Of a DNA stretch of 64,000 nucleotides, positions 7,895 to 16,565 are shown in pieces; the stretch's first letter is position 1, and every line of letters starts with the position of its first letter. Source of the stretch: Methylosinus sp. H3A. Its GTDB lineage: Bacteria; Pseudomonadota; Alphaproteobacteria; Rhizobiales; Beijerinckiaceae. The position numbers were made by a program, and so were the translations under genes. The DNA lies in contig NZ_JADNQW010000005.1 of NCBI RefSeq assembly GCF_015709455.1, positions 3,430,001 to 3,494,000 on the forward strand. Direction: 5' to 3'. Below the pieces are notes generated by a model. It had not been told where the DNA came from. It saw only the letters and a list, made by a program, of their open reading frames with translations, and made no database searches.

Positions 7895-9337
7895 ATGTTC
7901 GGAAAGCGGACGAATGTCGGAACGGCGCAGGCAGGAGCCGCCCGGGCGCCGCAGCAGTCGACGCCGGTGAGCAGAGCGCCGGCGTCGGTCGCCGCGCCAG
8001 AGGCGTCGACGGTCGTCGCGGCGGCGGCTCCCCCCGAGCAGAAGCGCTCGGAGCAATATTACGTCACGAAGAGCATGATCTTCGGCGCGCTCATCGAGGC
8101 GATCGATCTCGCGCAGCTCTCCAAGCTGGAGCCGGAGAGCGCCCGCGACGAGATCAGGGACATCGTCAACGAGATCGTCGCGATCAAGAATGTCGTCATG
8201 TCGATTGCCGAGCAGGAGGAGCTGCTCGAGGATATTTGCAACGACGTGCTCGGCTATGGCCCGCTCGAGCCGCTGCTCATGCGTGACGACATCGCCGACA
8301 TCATGGTCAATGGCGCGGCGAAGACCTATATCGAAGTGGCCGGCAAGATTCAGCTCACCAACATCAGGTTCCGCGACAATTCGCAGCTGATGAACATCTG
8401 CCAGCGCATCGTCAGTCAGGTCGGACGCCGCGTCGACGAGTCCTCGCCGATTTGCGACGCGCGCCTCCTCGACGGCTCCCGCGTCAACGTCATCGCGCCG
8501 CCCTTGGCGATCGACGGCCCGGCGCTCACCATTCGTAAATTCCGCAAGGACAAGCTCACTCTCGATCAGCTCATCCGCTACGCCTCGATTTCTCCCGAAG
8601 GCGGCGAGGTGTTGAAGGTCATCGGCCGCGTGCGCTGCAATGTCCTGATCTCGGGCGGCACGGGCTCGGGCAAGACGACTCTGCTCAACTGCCTCACCAA
8701 TTCCATCGACGTCGACGAGCGTGTGATCACCTGCGAGGACGCGGCGGAATTGCAGCTGCAGCAGCCGCATGTGGTGCGTCTGGAAACACGGCCGCCCAAT
8801 CTCGAGGGGCAAGGCGCTGTCACCATGCGCGACCTCGTCAAGAACTGCCTGCGCATGCGTCCCGAGCGCATCATCGTCGGCGAGGTGCGCGGACCGGAGG
8901 CTTTCGATCTTCTGCAGGCGATGAACACGGGCCATGATGGTTCGATGGGAACGCTGCACGCCAACTCGCCGCGTGAGGCGCTCGGACGTCTCGAATCGAT
9001 GATCACCATGGGCGGATTCTCGCTGCCCGCGAAGACGATCCGCGACATGATCGTGTCTTCGATCGACATCATCGTGCAGGCCGCGCGCCTGCGCGACGGC
9101 TCGCGTCGCATCACTCATATCACCGAGGTGCTCGGCCAGGAGGCGGATGTCGTCACGCTGCAAGATCTCTTCGTCTATGAGATCATCGGCGAGGACGCCA
9201 ATGGAAGGATCATCGGCCGCCATCGCTCGACCGGCGTCGGCCGGCCGCGCTTTTGGGAGCGCGCGCGTTATTATGGCGAGGAGAACCGGCTCGCGGCGGC
9301 GTTGGACGCGGCGACGATCATCGACGACGGAAACTAG
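7895..9337 (+). CDS. cpaF: Tad pilus secretion ATPase CpaF/TadA
   Basis: This 480-residue type II/IV secretion NTPase has a Pro/Ala-rich N-terminal tail of about 50 residues and a helical N-domain (YGPLEPLLMRDDIADIMVN). The RecA-like core has Walker A SGGTGSGKTTLLN (about 252-264), an aspartate box (RVITCEDAAELQL), Walker B (PERIIVGEVRGPEAFDLL) and a histidine box (HDGSMGTLHANSP). CpaF powers pilus extension, and in Caulobacter also retraction. It is spaced 32 bases after cpaE and 14 bases before tadB in the same operon. All catalytic motifs are intact. Confidence 0.95.
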   Translation: MFGKRTNVGTAQAGAARAPQQSTPVSRAPASVAAPEASTVVAAAAPPEQKRSEQYYVTKSMIFGALIEAIDLAQLSKLEPESARDEIRDIVNEIVAIKNVVMSIAEQEELLEDICNDVLGYGPLEPLLMRDDIADIMVNGAAKTYIEVAGKIQLTNIRFRDNSQLMNICQRIVSQVGRRVDESSPICDARLLDGSRVNVIAPPLAIDGPALTIRKFRKDKLTLDQLIRYASISPEGGEVLKVIGRVRCNVLISGGTGSGKTTLLNCLTNSIDVDERVITCEDAAELQLQQPHVVRLETRPPNLEGQGAVTMRDLVKNCLRMRPERIIVGEVRGPEAFDLLQAMNTGHDGSMGTLHANSPREALGRLESMITMGGFSLPAKTIRDMIVSSIDIIVQAARLRDGSRRITHITEVLGQEADVVTLQDLFVYEIIGEDANGRIIGRHRSTGVGRPRFWERARYYGEENRLAAALDAATIIDDGN

Positions 9338-9351
9338 GGGCGGGACCAGAC

Positions 9352-10323
9352 ATGGATCATCAGTCACTCGTTTCCGCTGCTCTCGTCATGCTCGCCGTCG
9401 GCGGAGTGATGTACGCATTCGTATATCCGTATCTCTCCGGCGAGATCCATGCGCAGAAGCGGACCGCGGCGCTGATGTCGTCGACCGAGCGCCGCCGCGA
9501 CGCTAGGAGCGGCGATCCCGCCAAACGGCGCAAGCTGATTCAAGACAGCCTCAAGGACGTCGAGACGAAGAAAAAGGCCAAGGTGACGCTCGAGCAGCGC
9601 ATCACTCAGGCAGGGCTCTCGACGACGCGCCCGATCTTTCTGGGCGCCTCGGCGGCGTTCGGCTTCGTCGTCGCCTTCATCGTCTTCGTGTTCAACTCGG
9701 ACCCGCTCGTCGCGCTCGGCGCCGGCGTCGTCGCCGGCGTCGGCGCGCCGCATTGGCTGCTGGGCTTTCTGGCGAGGCGGCGCATCGCGAAGTTCATCGC
9801 CGAGTTTCCCGGCGCCGTCGACATCATCATTCGCGGCGTCAAGGCCGGCCTGCCGGTCGCCGATTGCTTTCGCATGATCGCAGGCGAGGCGCCGGAGCCC
9901 GTGCGCAGTGAATTTCGACAGATCGTCGAATCGCAGACGATCGGTCTTTCGATCGGCGAAGCGACGGAGCGTTTCGCCGAACGCGTTCCGGTCGCGGAGG
10001 CGTCGTTCTTTTCGATTGTGATAAGTCTTCAGCAGAAATCGGGCGGCAATCTCTCCGAGGCGCTCAGCAATCTCGCGGGCGTGCTGCGCGAACGAAAAAA
10101 GATGAAGGCCAAGGTGAGAGCGATGTCGGCGGAAGCCAAAGCGTCTGCCGGAATCATCGGCAGTCTGCCGTTTCTCGTCGGTCTCGTCGTCTGGTTCACC
10201 AATCCTTCTTATATCGGCGTGCTTTTTAATACGACGGTCGGTAATTTTATCATAGGTGCGAGCCTGCTCTGGATGGCGATCGGAGTCTTCATCATGCAGA
10301 AGATGATCGACTTCGATATTTGA
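9352..10323 (+). CDS. tadB: Tad inner-membrane platform protein TadB
   Basis: This 323-residue protein has an N-terminal membrane segment, two central hydrophobic helices (AAFGFVVAFIVFVF and the following glycine-rich segment), the GspF/T2SSF domain (FPGAVDIIIRGVKAGLPVAD to GGNLSEALSNLAGVLRERKK), and C-terminal membrane helices. TadB and TadC form the inner-membrane platform driven by CpaF. The ATG at 9352 was chosen because the longer frame overlaps cpaF and reads as arginine-rich noise. The tadC gene begins 35 bases after its stop. Confidence 0.92.
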   Translation: MDHQSLVSAALVMLAVGGVMYAFVYPYLSGEIHAQKRTAALMSSTERRRDARSGDPAKRRKLIQDSLKDVETKKKAKVTLEQRITQAGLSTTRPIFLGASAAFGFVVAFIVFVFNSDPLVALGAGVVAGVGAPHWLLGFLARRRIAKFIAEFPGAVDIIIRGVKAGLPVADCFRMIAGEAPEPVRSEFRQIVESQTIGLSIGEATERFAERVPVAEASFFSIVISLQQKSGGNLSEALSNLAGVLRERKKMKAKVRAMSAEAKASAGIIGSLPFLVGLVVWFTNPSYIGVLFNTTVGNFIIGASLLWMAIGVFIMQKMIDFDI

Positions 10324-10358
10324 GCGGGACGATCGAGGCGAGCGAGAGGTCGAGAACT

Positions 10359-11330
10359 ATGGAGGAGATCGTCAAATTTGCGACCAATGGGCGGCTGGCC
10401 TTCAGCGTCCTCGTCGCAATGTCGGTCATCGCCACCGTCTGGTCGCTGGGGGCGACGTTCCTTCAGAGCGACACATTGGCCAAGCGCATGAAGAACGTCG
10501 CCAATGAGCGTGAGCGCATCAGAGCGCGCGAGCGCGCGGCCGCCAAGGCGGAGGGTGGCGGCCTTCGGCACCAGCCCAAGCAATATATGAAGAATGTCGT
10601 CGACCGTTTCTCCTTGTCGACATGGCTGAACACCGACGATGCGAAGCTGCGTCTCGCCTCCGCCGGCTATCGCGGGCCGCAGGCGGAGGTGACCTTCCTG
10701 TTCTTCCGATTGGTGACGCCGATCGCCTTCGCTCTGTTCGCTGTTTTCTATCTCGTCGTGCTCGACGACTCCGATTGGCCGATGCTCACCAGAGCGGGGA
10801 TCGTGATCTTCGCGACCTATCTCGGCGTCAAGGCGCCGGAGCTCTTCATCGGCAATACGATCACCAAGCGGCAGCAGAGCATGCGCATCGCCTTTCCGGA
10901 TGCGCTCGATCTGATGCTGATCTGCGTGGAGTCCGGCATGTCGGTCGATCACGCCTTTCGCAAGGTGGGGCAGGAGATCGGCGTGCGCTCGGCGCCGCTC
11001 GCGGAGGAGTTCGCGCTCGCGACGGCGGAGCTCTCCTATCTGCCGGATCGCCGTCAAGCCTATCAGAATTTGACGGCGCGCACCGGCCTCGAAAGCGTCA
11101 AGCAGATTTCCACAGTGCTCATTCAGGCCGAGAAATATGGCACGCCGCTCGGCCGCGCGCTTCGCGTGACGGCGCAGGAGAGCCGCGACATGCGTATGGC
11201 GGAGGCCGAGCGCAAGGCGGCGGCTTTGCCGCCCAAGCTCACCGTGCCGATGATCGTCTTCTTCCTGCCTGTGCTGATGGTCGTCGTGATGGCGCCCGCC
11301 ATCATTCAGGTGATGGCGCAGAGCTGGTGA
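10359..11330 (+). CDS. tadC: Tad inner-membrane platform protein TadC
   Basis: This 323-residue member of the T2SSF family is paralogous in architecture to TadB. It has an N-terminal transmembrane helix, two central helices, the F domain (IAFPDALDLMLICVESGMSV to YGTPLGRALRVTAQESRDMR) and a C-terminal hydrophobic hairpin. ATG 10359 with GCGAGAGGT upstream was chosen over a TTG at 10320 that would overlap the tadB stop. It is the last plus-strand gene of the pilus operon. Its 3' end overlaps the convergent tadD-like gene by 29 bases, an unusual tail-to-tail overlap of two coding sequences. Confidence 0.92.
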   Translation: MEEIVKFATNGRLAFSVLVAMSVIATVWSLGATFLQSDTLAKRMKNVANERERIRARERAAAKAEGGGLRHQPKQYMKNVVDRFSLSTWLNTDDAKLRLASAGYRGPQAEVTFLFFRLVTPIAFALFAVFYLVVLDDSDWPMLTRAGIVIFATYLGVKAPELFIGNTITKRQQSMRIAFPDALDLMLICVESGMSVDHAFRKVGQEIGVRSAPLAEEFALATAELSYLPDRRQAYQNLTARTGLESVKQISTVLIQAEKYGTPLGRALRVTAQESRDMRMAEAERKAAALPPKLTVPMIVFFLPVLMVVVMAPAIIQVMAQSW

Positions 11331-12183
11331 GCGCGCCGAGCTTGGCGCGCTGCGTCGCCTTTTCCGAGATCTTCTGCTTGTCGCGCGCGCCGAAGCTCTG
11401 GATCTCGCGCCAGCTGTTCGATTGCGCGATCATCTGGCGGATCGAGGCGACATTCGCCGCGGCGTCGATCGGCGAAAGATCATAGCGCGACCATTTCTCC
11501 GCCTCGTCGAACTTGCCTTGGAGAGCGAGCACGAGCGCGAGATTTTGGCGCACGCGCATGTCGGCGGCAGGCTGCGAGGCGGCCAGCATCAATGTGTTCT
11601 CCGCCTGCGGCAGCTGCTTGGAGAGCGCATAGGAAAGCCCGAGATTGGAGAGAACCTTCGGATCGTCGGGCTTGATCTTCAAAGCCGTCTGATAATACTC
11701 GCGCGCCTCCTCGTGATTGCCGAGCTGATCGGCGATCGAGCCCTGCGCGGAGAGCACCGACCAGTCCGGTCGCTCTGGCGTGTGCGATCGAGACAGCACA
11801 TCGGCGGCTTCTCGCAACCGTCCGGCGTCGGCGAGCGATTTGCCATAGGCGCCGAGGATGGAGAGATCCTCTGGATAGCGGATGGCGAGGCCCTGCAGCA
11901 CGGCGACGGCCTGAGCATTGCGGTCGAGCGCGTGCAGCGCCTTCGCATAGGTCAGCGCGACGGATTTGTTCTTGGGATCGGCGTCATAGCGACGGCCCCA
12001 CTCCTCGGCGTAGCGGCGAAGCTGGGCCTCGTCGGTCGGCAGTTCCGCGCGTCTCGATGCGCCGATCGAGCCGGTGACGTCGGAGAGCGGTTGCGAGCAC
12101 CCGCCGAGCGCGAGCAAAGCGCAGATCGCGAGCGCGCTCGGCGCGCCGAGGCGGCGGGTCTCGACGAAACGTGGCGGGAACAT
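11302..12183 (-). CDS. tadD: TadD-like TPR lipoprotein
   Basis: This 293-residue lipoprotein has a lipobox (LLALGGC) giving an acylated Cys near residue 29. It is followed by four or more tetratricopeptide-like repeats (for example NHEEAREYYQTALKIKPDDP, residues about 155-175, then LSNLGLSYALSKQLPQAENT). TadD is thought to act as a pilotin-like factor for the Tad secretin. It is transcribed against the main operon and overlaps the tadC stop region. The association with Tad rests on the TPR-lipoprotein layout plus location. No other lipoprotein of this kind is present in the locus. Confidence 0.82.
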   Translation of the reverse strand: MFPPRFVETRRLGAPSALAICALLALGGCSQPLSDVTGSIGASRRAELPTDEAQLRRYAEEWGRRYDADPKNKSVALTYAKALHALDRNAQAVAVLQGLAIRYPEDLSILGAYGKSLADAGRLREAADVLSRSHTPERPDWSVLSAQGSIADQLGNHEEAREYYQTALKIKPDDPKVLSNLGLSYALSKQLPQAENTLMLAASQPAADMRVRQNLALVLALQGKFDEAEKWSRYDLSPIDAAANVASIRQMIAQSNSWREIQSFGARDKQKISEKATQRAKLGALTSSAPSPE

Positions 12184-12250
12184 CGGGCGACCCCTCTCTT
12201 ACGGTTGAACCGTCTGGGTCGAGCAATAAATCGTTAACCTTGCCGCTTCC

Positions 12251-13318
12251 TTAACGAGCGCGCTCGGCGATCCTGCGGTCGAGCTCGTCGAGATCGCCCC
12301 GCCATTGCTCGAGCGCGAAGCCGAGAGCGAAGATATGTTCGACCCGCTCGACCGGCAGGCTGCGTAGCGCCCCCTCGGCGCGCAGCGCGCCGATCTCTTG
12401 CGCATAAGCGTCGAAGGCGGCCTCCAGCGGCGCGCTCGCGGCGGGCGCGCGCGCCGCCGTCAGCGCCGCGCCGCCATCGAGAAGATGAGCGGCGGCCGCT
12501 TCGGCGATCGTCGCGAGCGGCGCTTCGAGGCGCGGCCGCAGCGTCTCGGGCAGCGGAATGACGGCGGCGCGGCCGATCATCACGAGATCATGGCGCATGC
12601 GCAGCAGCGCGCGCAGCAGGGGCGCGAGATCATTTTCGGCGTTGAGGAAAGCGATCCGCTCGTGGCGCGCTTCCTGCTCCATTTTATCGAGACGGGCGAA
12701 GGCGTCTCCGACGCCGCGCTGAAGATCACGAATCGTCTCGGGATCTCGCGGCCGCGCGAAGGCCGAAAAGAGCAGTGGGAGGGCCTTGGCCATGACCTCG
12801 AGCATGTCCGCCGCCGCCACCAGCGCGAGAAGGCGCGCGCGGGCGGGGAAGACGAGATGAGAGACGACGAGCGCGACCGCGCCGCCGAGCGCGACCTCGA
12901 GCACGCGGTCATAGGCCGAATGAAACGCCGTGACATGGGTGATCGTCGGCGCCAGCACGACGATGACGCCGGTCGCCGGCGCGACCGAGAAGCGCGGGCT
13001 CAGCGCCGAGAGCAGCGCGAGCGGCGCTATGGCGAGGCCGAGAAGACCGAGCAGCGCGAGCTCATTCGCGCCGGGAACGAAATTGGACACGAGGCCGGCG
13101 TAGATCGCGCCGCCGAGCGTGCCGAAGGAATAGTCGATCGTCGCCTTGACCGAGCGGCCGACGCTCATCTGCGTGAGAATGACCGCGGTCAGCACCGCCC
13201 AGAGAATCATGGGCGTGCCGAGAAGATGGCCGATCCCGAGCGTCGCTACGGCGGCGATCGTGATCCGCGCGCCGAGCGCGAGCTTGGCACGGTGGCGGGA
13301 GAGGGGGCCGATTTCCAT
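12251..13318 (-). CDS. FUSC-family (fusaric acid resistance-like) membrane protein
   Basis: This 355-residue protein has about six N-terminal transmembrane segments (for example TIAAVATLGIGHLLGTPMIL, then ILWAVLTAVILTQMSVG and VLEVALGGAVALVVSHLVFP). A soluble helical C-terminal half of roughly 180 residues follows. The pattern around VGRSVKATIDYSFGTLGGAI resembles the FUSC/YccS/aromatic-acid exporter group. The full-length family members of about 650-700 residues duplicate this unit, so this is a half-length form. Start ATG 13318 precedes the first transmembrane helix closely. The substrate is unknown. It is divergent from the aminopeptidase gene, with a palindromic repeat between them. Confidence 0.78.
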   Translation of the reverse strand: MEIGPLSRHRAKLALGARITIAAVATLGIGHLLGTPMILWAVLTAVILTQMSVGRSVKATIDYSFGTLGGAIYAGLVSNFVPGANELALLGLLGLAIAPLALLSALSPRFSVAPATGVIVVLAPTITHVTAFHSAYDRVLEVALGGAVALVVSHLVFPARARLLALVAAADMLEVMAKALPLLFSAFARPRDPETIRDLQRGVGDAFARLDKMEQEARHERIAFLNAENDLAPLLRALLRMRHDLVMIGRAAVIPLPETLRPRLEAPLATIAEAAAAHLLDGGAALTAARAPAASAPLEAAFDAYAQEIGALRAEGALRSLPVERVEHIFALGFALEQWRGDLDELDRRIAERAR

Positions 13319-13336
13319 AGGGGCTCCTATAACGTC

Positions 13337-13384
13337 GTCGTGTCCTTCGTGTCTTGGTGTTAAAAAACCACGAAGACACGACGG
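13337..13384. repeat. Palindromic interspersed repeat, copy 1
   Basis: Imperfect hairpin in the divergent intergenic region: TCGTGTCTTGGTG (13348-13360) faces CCACGAAGACACGA (13368-13381) across an A-rich loop, with one mismatch and one bulge. An outer CGTCGTGTC/GACACGACG pairing is also possible. Its minus-strand core CGTGTCTTCGTGGTTT recurs in the hairpin at 61702-61742. Because the flanking genes point away from it, a terminator role is unlikely here. Confidence 0.7.
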
Positions 13385-13403
13385 AACATGGAAGAGGAAG
13401 ACG

Positions 13404-14798
13404 ATGAGCCGACTCGAGGACTGGACGGCGGAGGCGACGCCGATCGATTTCGTCGACAAGGAGAGCTGGCCGATTCTCGCCGAGACGCTGCCGCCGGCGA
13501 TCGCCGCTTTTGCGCGGGCCTGCGGTTTCGACGGCAGGGCCGGCGTCCATTTGCTCGCGCCGGGGCCGGAGGGCGCGCCGGCGATCGTTCTGTTCGGCGT
13601 CGAGCCGGCGGGAGCCCGCCACCGCGATCCCTTCCTCCCCGGCAAGCTCGCGACGGCGCTGCCGCCCGGCCTCTATCGGCTGCGCGAGGGCGTCTCGGAC
13701 TCTTATGCGGCGGCTCTCGCCTTTCTGCTCGGCGGCTATTCCTTCTCGCGCTATCTCGCGCCGAAAAAAGAGCGTCCGCGTCTCTGCGCGCCGCAGGACG
13801 CCGATCGCGCGCGCATAGAGCGCGTCGCCGCGGCCCTCTCCTTCGGCCGCGATCTCGTCAACACGCCCGCCAATGATCTCGGGCCGGAGGCGCTGGCCGA
13901 GGCGGCTCTGGCGCTCGCTGCGCGGCACGGGGCGCAGGCGCGCGTCATCGTCGGCGACGCGCTGCTTTCGGAAAATTTCCCGCTCGTCCATGCCGTCGGA
14001 CGCGCGGCGGCGCAGGCGCCCCGGCTCGTCGACATCACCTTCGGGCCGGCGGAGGCGATGAAAGTGACGCTCGTCGGCAAGGGCGTTTGTTTCGACAGCG
14101 GCGGTCTCGACATCAAGCCGAGCAGCGCCATGCTGCTGATGAAAAAGGATATGGGCGGCGCCGCCACGGCGCTGGCGCTCGCCGATATTCTGATGGGCTC
14201 GACCGCGCGGCTGCGCCTGCGCGTGCTGGTCCCGATCGTCGAAAACGCCATTTCCGCGGACGCCATGCGGCCCGGCGATATTTATCCGAGCCGCAAGGGT
14301 CTCTCCGTCGAGATCGGCAATACGGATGCGGAAGGGCGCCTCATTCTCGCCGACGCTCTGGCGCTCGCCGCCGAGGAGGAGCCGGACCTCATCCTGGACT
14401 TCGCCACATTGACCGGCGCCGCGCGCGTCGCGCTCGGGCCCGAGCTGCCGGCCTTTTTTACGGGAGACGACGCTCTGGCGCTGGAGATCGAGACCTATGG
14501 CCGCAAGCTCGGCGATCCGGTCTGGCGCCTGCCGCTGTGGGAGCCCTATGATTCGCAGCTCGACGGCAAAGCGTCGAACCTCGTGAATGTGTCGTCGAGC
14601 GCCCATGCCGGCTCGATAACCGCGGCGCTGTTCCTGCGGCGTTTCGTCGCCAAGCCCGAGAAATGGGCGCATTTCGATCTCTTCGCCTGGAGCCCTTCCG
14701 CCAAGCCCGGCCGGCCAGAGGGCGGCGAGATCCAAACGGCGCGGCTCCTCGCCGAGCTGATCGAGGAGCGCGCCGCGCGTTGGAGCGTGAAGACATGA
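13404..14798 (+). CDS. M17 leucyl aminopeptidase family protein
   Basis: This 464-residue dimetal aminopeptidase has the M17 C-terminal catalytic motifs. These are VTLVGKGVCFDSGGLDIK (Lys and Asp metal ligands), the MKKDMGGAATAL lysine/aspartate segment, and the signature NTDAEGRLILADAL, which carries the catalytic Arg. The N-terminal domain includes FGRDLVNTPANDLGPE. These enzymes remove N-terminal residues from peptides in the cytosol. ATG 13404 with GAAGAGGAAG upstream is preferred over longer in-frame extensions that read into the divergent promoter region. The stop overlaps the next start (ATGA), coupling it to the NlpC/P60 protein. Confidence 0.92.
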   Translation: MSRLEDWTAEATPIDFVDKESWPILAETLPPAIAAFARACGFDGRAGVHLLAPGPEGAPAIVLFGVEPAGARHRDPFLPGKLATALPPGLYRLREGVSDSYAAALAFLLGGYSFSRYLAPKKERPRLCAPQDADRARIERVAAALSFGRDLVNTPANDLGPEALAEAALALAARHGAQARVIVGDALLSENFPLVHAVGRAAAQAPRLVDITFGPAEAMKVTLVGKGVCFDSGGLDIKPSSAMLLMKKDMGGAATALALADILMGSTARLRLRVLVPIVENAISADAMRPGDIYPSRKGLSVEIGNTDAEGRLILADALALAAEEEPDLILDFATLTGAARVALGPELPAFFTGDDALALEIETYGRKLGDPVWRLPLWEPYDSQLDGKASNLVNVSSSAHAGSITAALFLRRFVAKPEKWAHFDLFAWSPSAKPGRPEGGEIQTARLLAELIEERAARWSVKT

Positions 14799-15643
14799 GC
14801 GACAGTTTCGACAAGCGCCTGACTCCGGCGCGGCCCGATCTCGCCGCGCGTCATCTCGAGGGCAAGGTCGAGGCGGCGCGCTTCGTCGACGGCCGCCGCA
14901 TGCAGGTGAAGGAAGGCGTCGCCGATTTGAAGCACGAGCCGCGGCCGGATGCGCGGCTCGACACGCAGGCGCTCTATGGCGAGACGCTGACCATCTATGA
15001 CGATGAAGAGGGCTGGTCCTGGGTCCAGCTCGAACGCGATGGCTATGTCGGCTGGATCGCGGCCAATCTGTTGTGGAGCCGGATCGAGACGCCGACGCAT
15101 CGTGTCTGCGTCCCCCGCACATTCATTTTTCCGCGGCCCGAGATCAAGGATCCGCCCTTGCTCGCACTGCCGCTCGGCGCGGAAGTGGAGATCGTCGGCG
15201 AGCGTGACAAATTCCTGATCGAGGCCGGCGGCGGCTTCATCTATCGGCCGCATCTGACGCCGCGCGAGGCGCGCGTCGCCGATTTCGTCGTGGCGGCGGA
15301 GAGCCTGATCGGCGCTCCTTATCTTTGGGGCGGCAAGAGCTGGCTCGGCGTCGATTGCTCGGGACTCGTGCAGACCTCGCTCGCCATGGCTGGCGTCGAG
15401 GCGCCGCGCGACACCGATCTCCAGGAAAAATCGCTCGGCCGCGCGCTGGACGAGGCGGAGCCGCTGCGGCGCGGCGATCTCGTCTTCTGGAAAGGGCATG
15501 TCGGCATAATGCAGGATGCGGAGCGCCTGCTGCACGCCAACGCCTTTCATCTACAGGTCGCGAGCGAACCCTTCGCGCCGGCGCGCGCGCGCATTCTGGC
15601 CTCGGGCTCGGCGGTGACGAGCGTGCGGCGCATGGCGGGGTGA
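14795..15643 (+). CDS. NlpC/P60 family cell-wall peptidase with SH3-like domains
   Basis: This 282-residue protein has an N-terminal bacterial SH3-like region (residues about 50-140, including GWSWVQLERDGYVGWIAANL) and a C-terminal NlpC/P60 domain. The catalytic Cys lies in GVDCSGLVQTSLAMAG, the His in FWKGHVGIM, and a third polar residue probably in LLHANAFH. The family cleaves D-Glu-diaminopimelate or related bonds in wall peptides. No signal peptide is visible, so it may act on recycled muropeptides in the cytosol, which would agree with its translational coupling to an aminopeptidase. That functional link is an inference from gene order. Confidence 0.9.
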   Translation: MSDSFDKRLTPARPDLAARHLEGKVEAARFVDGRRMQVKEGVADLKHEPRPDARLDTQALYGETLTIYDDEEGWSWVQLERDGYVGWIAANLLWSRIETPTHRVCVPRTFIFPRPEIKDPPLLALPLGAEVEIVGERDKFLIEAGGGFIYRPHLTPREARVADFVVAAESLIGAPYLWGGKSWLGVDCSGLVQTSLAMAGVEAPRDTDLQEKSLGRALDEAEPLRRGDLVFWKGHVGIMQDAERLLHANAFHLQVASEPFAPARARILASGSAVTSVRRMAG

Positions 15644-15648
15644 GCGCC

Positions 15649-16101
15649 ATGCCCGAGCCGCTCTATCTCGAGGATATTTTCGTCGACCGGCGCTTTCATG
15701 CCGGGCCTGTGGAAGTGACGACCGAAGAGATCAAAGCCTTCGCGACGAAATTCGACCCCCAGCCCTTTCATCTCGACGAGACTGCGGCGACGAGCAGCCT
15801 GTTCGGCGAATTGGTGGCGAGCGGCTGGCACACGGCCTCGCTCACCATGCGGCTGCTGACGGAATGCGCGCCCTTCGCCGGCGGGCTGATCGGCGTCGGC
15901 GGCAAGGTCGAATGGCTGCGGCCGGTGCGGCCGGGCGATCTTCTGAGCGTCGAGGCGACGATCCTGCGCATCTCCCCGTCGAAATCGCGGGATGATCGCG
16001 GAATGATCAAAATGCGCGTCGTCACCGCGAATCAGCGCGGCGAACCCGTGCAGCGCTTGGACGCCAATGTGCTGGCGTTCCGGCGGCCGGCGAGCGATTG
16101 A
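15649..16101 (+). CDS. MaoC-like hotdog dehydratase
   Basis: This 150-residue single hotdog-fold protein has the hydratase-type motif FDPQPFHLDETAA, which supplies the Asp/His pair, followed by the central helix FGELVASGWHTASLTMRLL. Such MaoC-like proteins hydrate enoyl-CoA or related thioesters, and many have unknown substrates. It starts five bases after the NlpC/P60 stop and probably belongs to the same operon. It converges on the small kinase gene with three bases between stops. The physiological substrate cannot be inferred. Confidence 0.85.
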   Translation: MPEPLYLEDIFVDRRFHAGPVEVTTEEIKAFATKFDPQPFHLDETAATSSLFGELVASGWHTASLTMRLLTECAPFAGGLIGVGGKVEWLRPVRPGDLLSVEATILRISPSKSRDDRGMIKMRVVTANQRGEPVQRLDANVLAFRRPASD

Positions 16102-16104
16102 CGC

Positions 16105-16542
16105 TCAGCTCTGGCGCTCGAGCCGCGCGACGATCGTCTCCGCCCAATGAAGCGGCGTTCCTTCCGCCGTCACGCGGAGGTCATAGGTCTCGGGCGGCGC
16201 GAATAGTTTGTTCGTGTCCTCGAAACGGCCTTTGACGATCCTGTCGACGAAAATCGTGAAAGCGTTTCCGAAGGCGACCCTCGTTTCCGGCGTCGGGCAG
16301 ATGAAATCGGCGATCGCGCTATGGCCGGATCTGACGACGCAGTCGCACAACCAGCCCATGCGCCGGGCATGTTCGATCCGATCTTCGAGCGAGAAACCGA
16401 GGTCGCGATTGAGATTGGCGCGAACGTCATCGGCGTTGAACAGAACGGCGTTCAATCTGGGAGCGAGCGTTTTCGCGAGCGTCGTCTTTCCGGCGCCGGG
16501 CAGACCCATGATCAATATTTTTCGTGCGGCGTTGAACGTCAC
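16105..16542 (-). CDS. Small P-loop kinase resembling adenylylsulfate kinase
   Basis: This 145-residue P-loop protein has Walker A MGLPGAGKTTLAKTLAP near residues 12-28 and a following FNADDVRANLNRDLGFS segment that resembles the APS-kinase DDVR pattern. It is shorter than typical CysC (about 200 residues), and no sulfate-activation genes lie nearby. It may be an adenylylsulfate-kinase-like enzyme with another substrate. An ATG start at 16542 gives a compact N-terminus directly ahead of the P-loop. The PNP gene stops 23 bases before it on the opposite side, reading in the same direction. Confidence 0.75.
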   Translation of the reverse strand: MTFNAARKILIMGLPGAGKTTLAKTLAPRLNAVLFNADDVRANLNRDLGFSLEDRIEHARRMGWLCDCVVRSGHSAIADFICPTPETRVAFGNAFTIFVDRIVKGRFEDTNKLFAPPETYDLRVTAEGTPLHWAETIVARLERQS

Positions 16543-16565
16543 TGGATACTCGACTTTTGCCCGTT

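Noticed and set aside
13062..15122. A 686-codon minus-strand open frame across the aminopeptidase gene
   Set aside because: It is antisense to M17 and NlpC/P60 coding sequence and contains only low-complexity arginine-rich sequence.
16105..16542. Calling the small P-loop protein a true CysC adenylylsulfate kinase
   Set aside because: It is shorter than CysC and there are no sulfate assimilation genes around; only a general kinase call is supportable.
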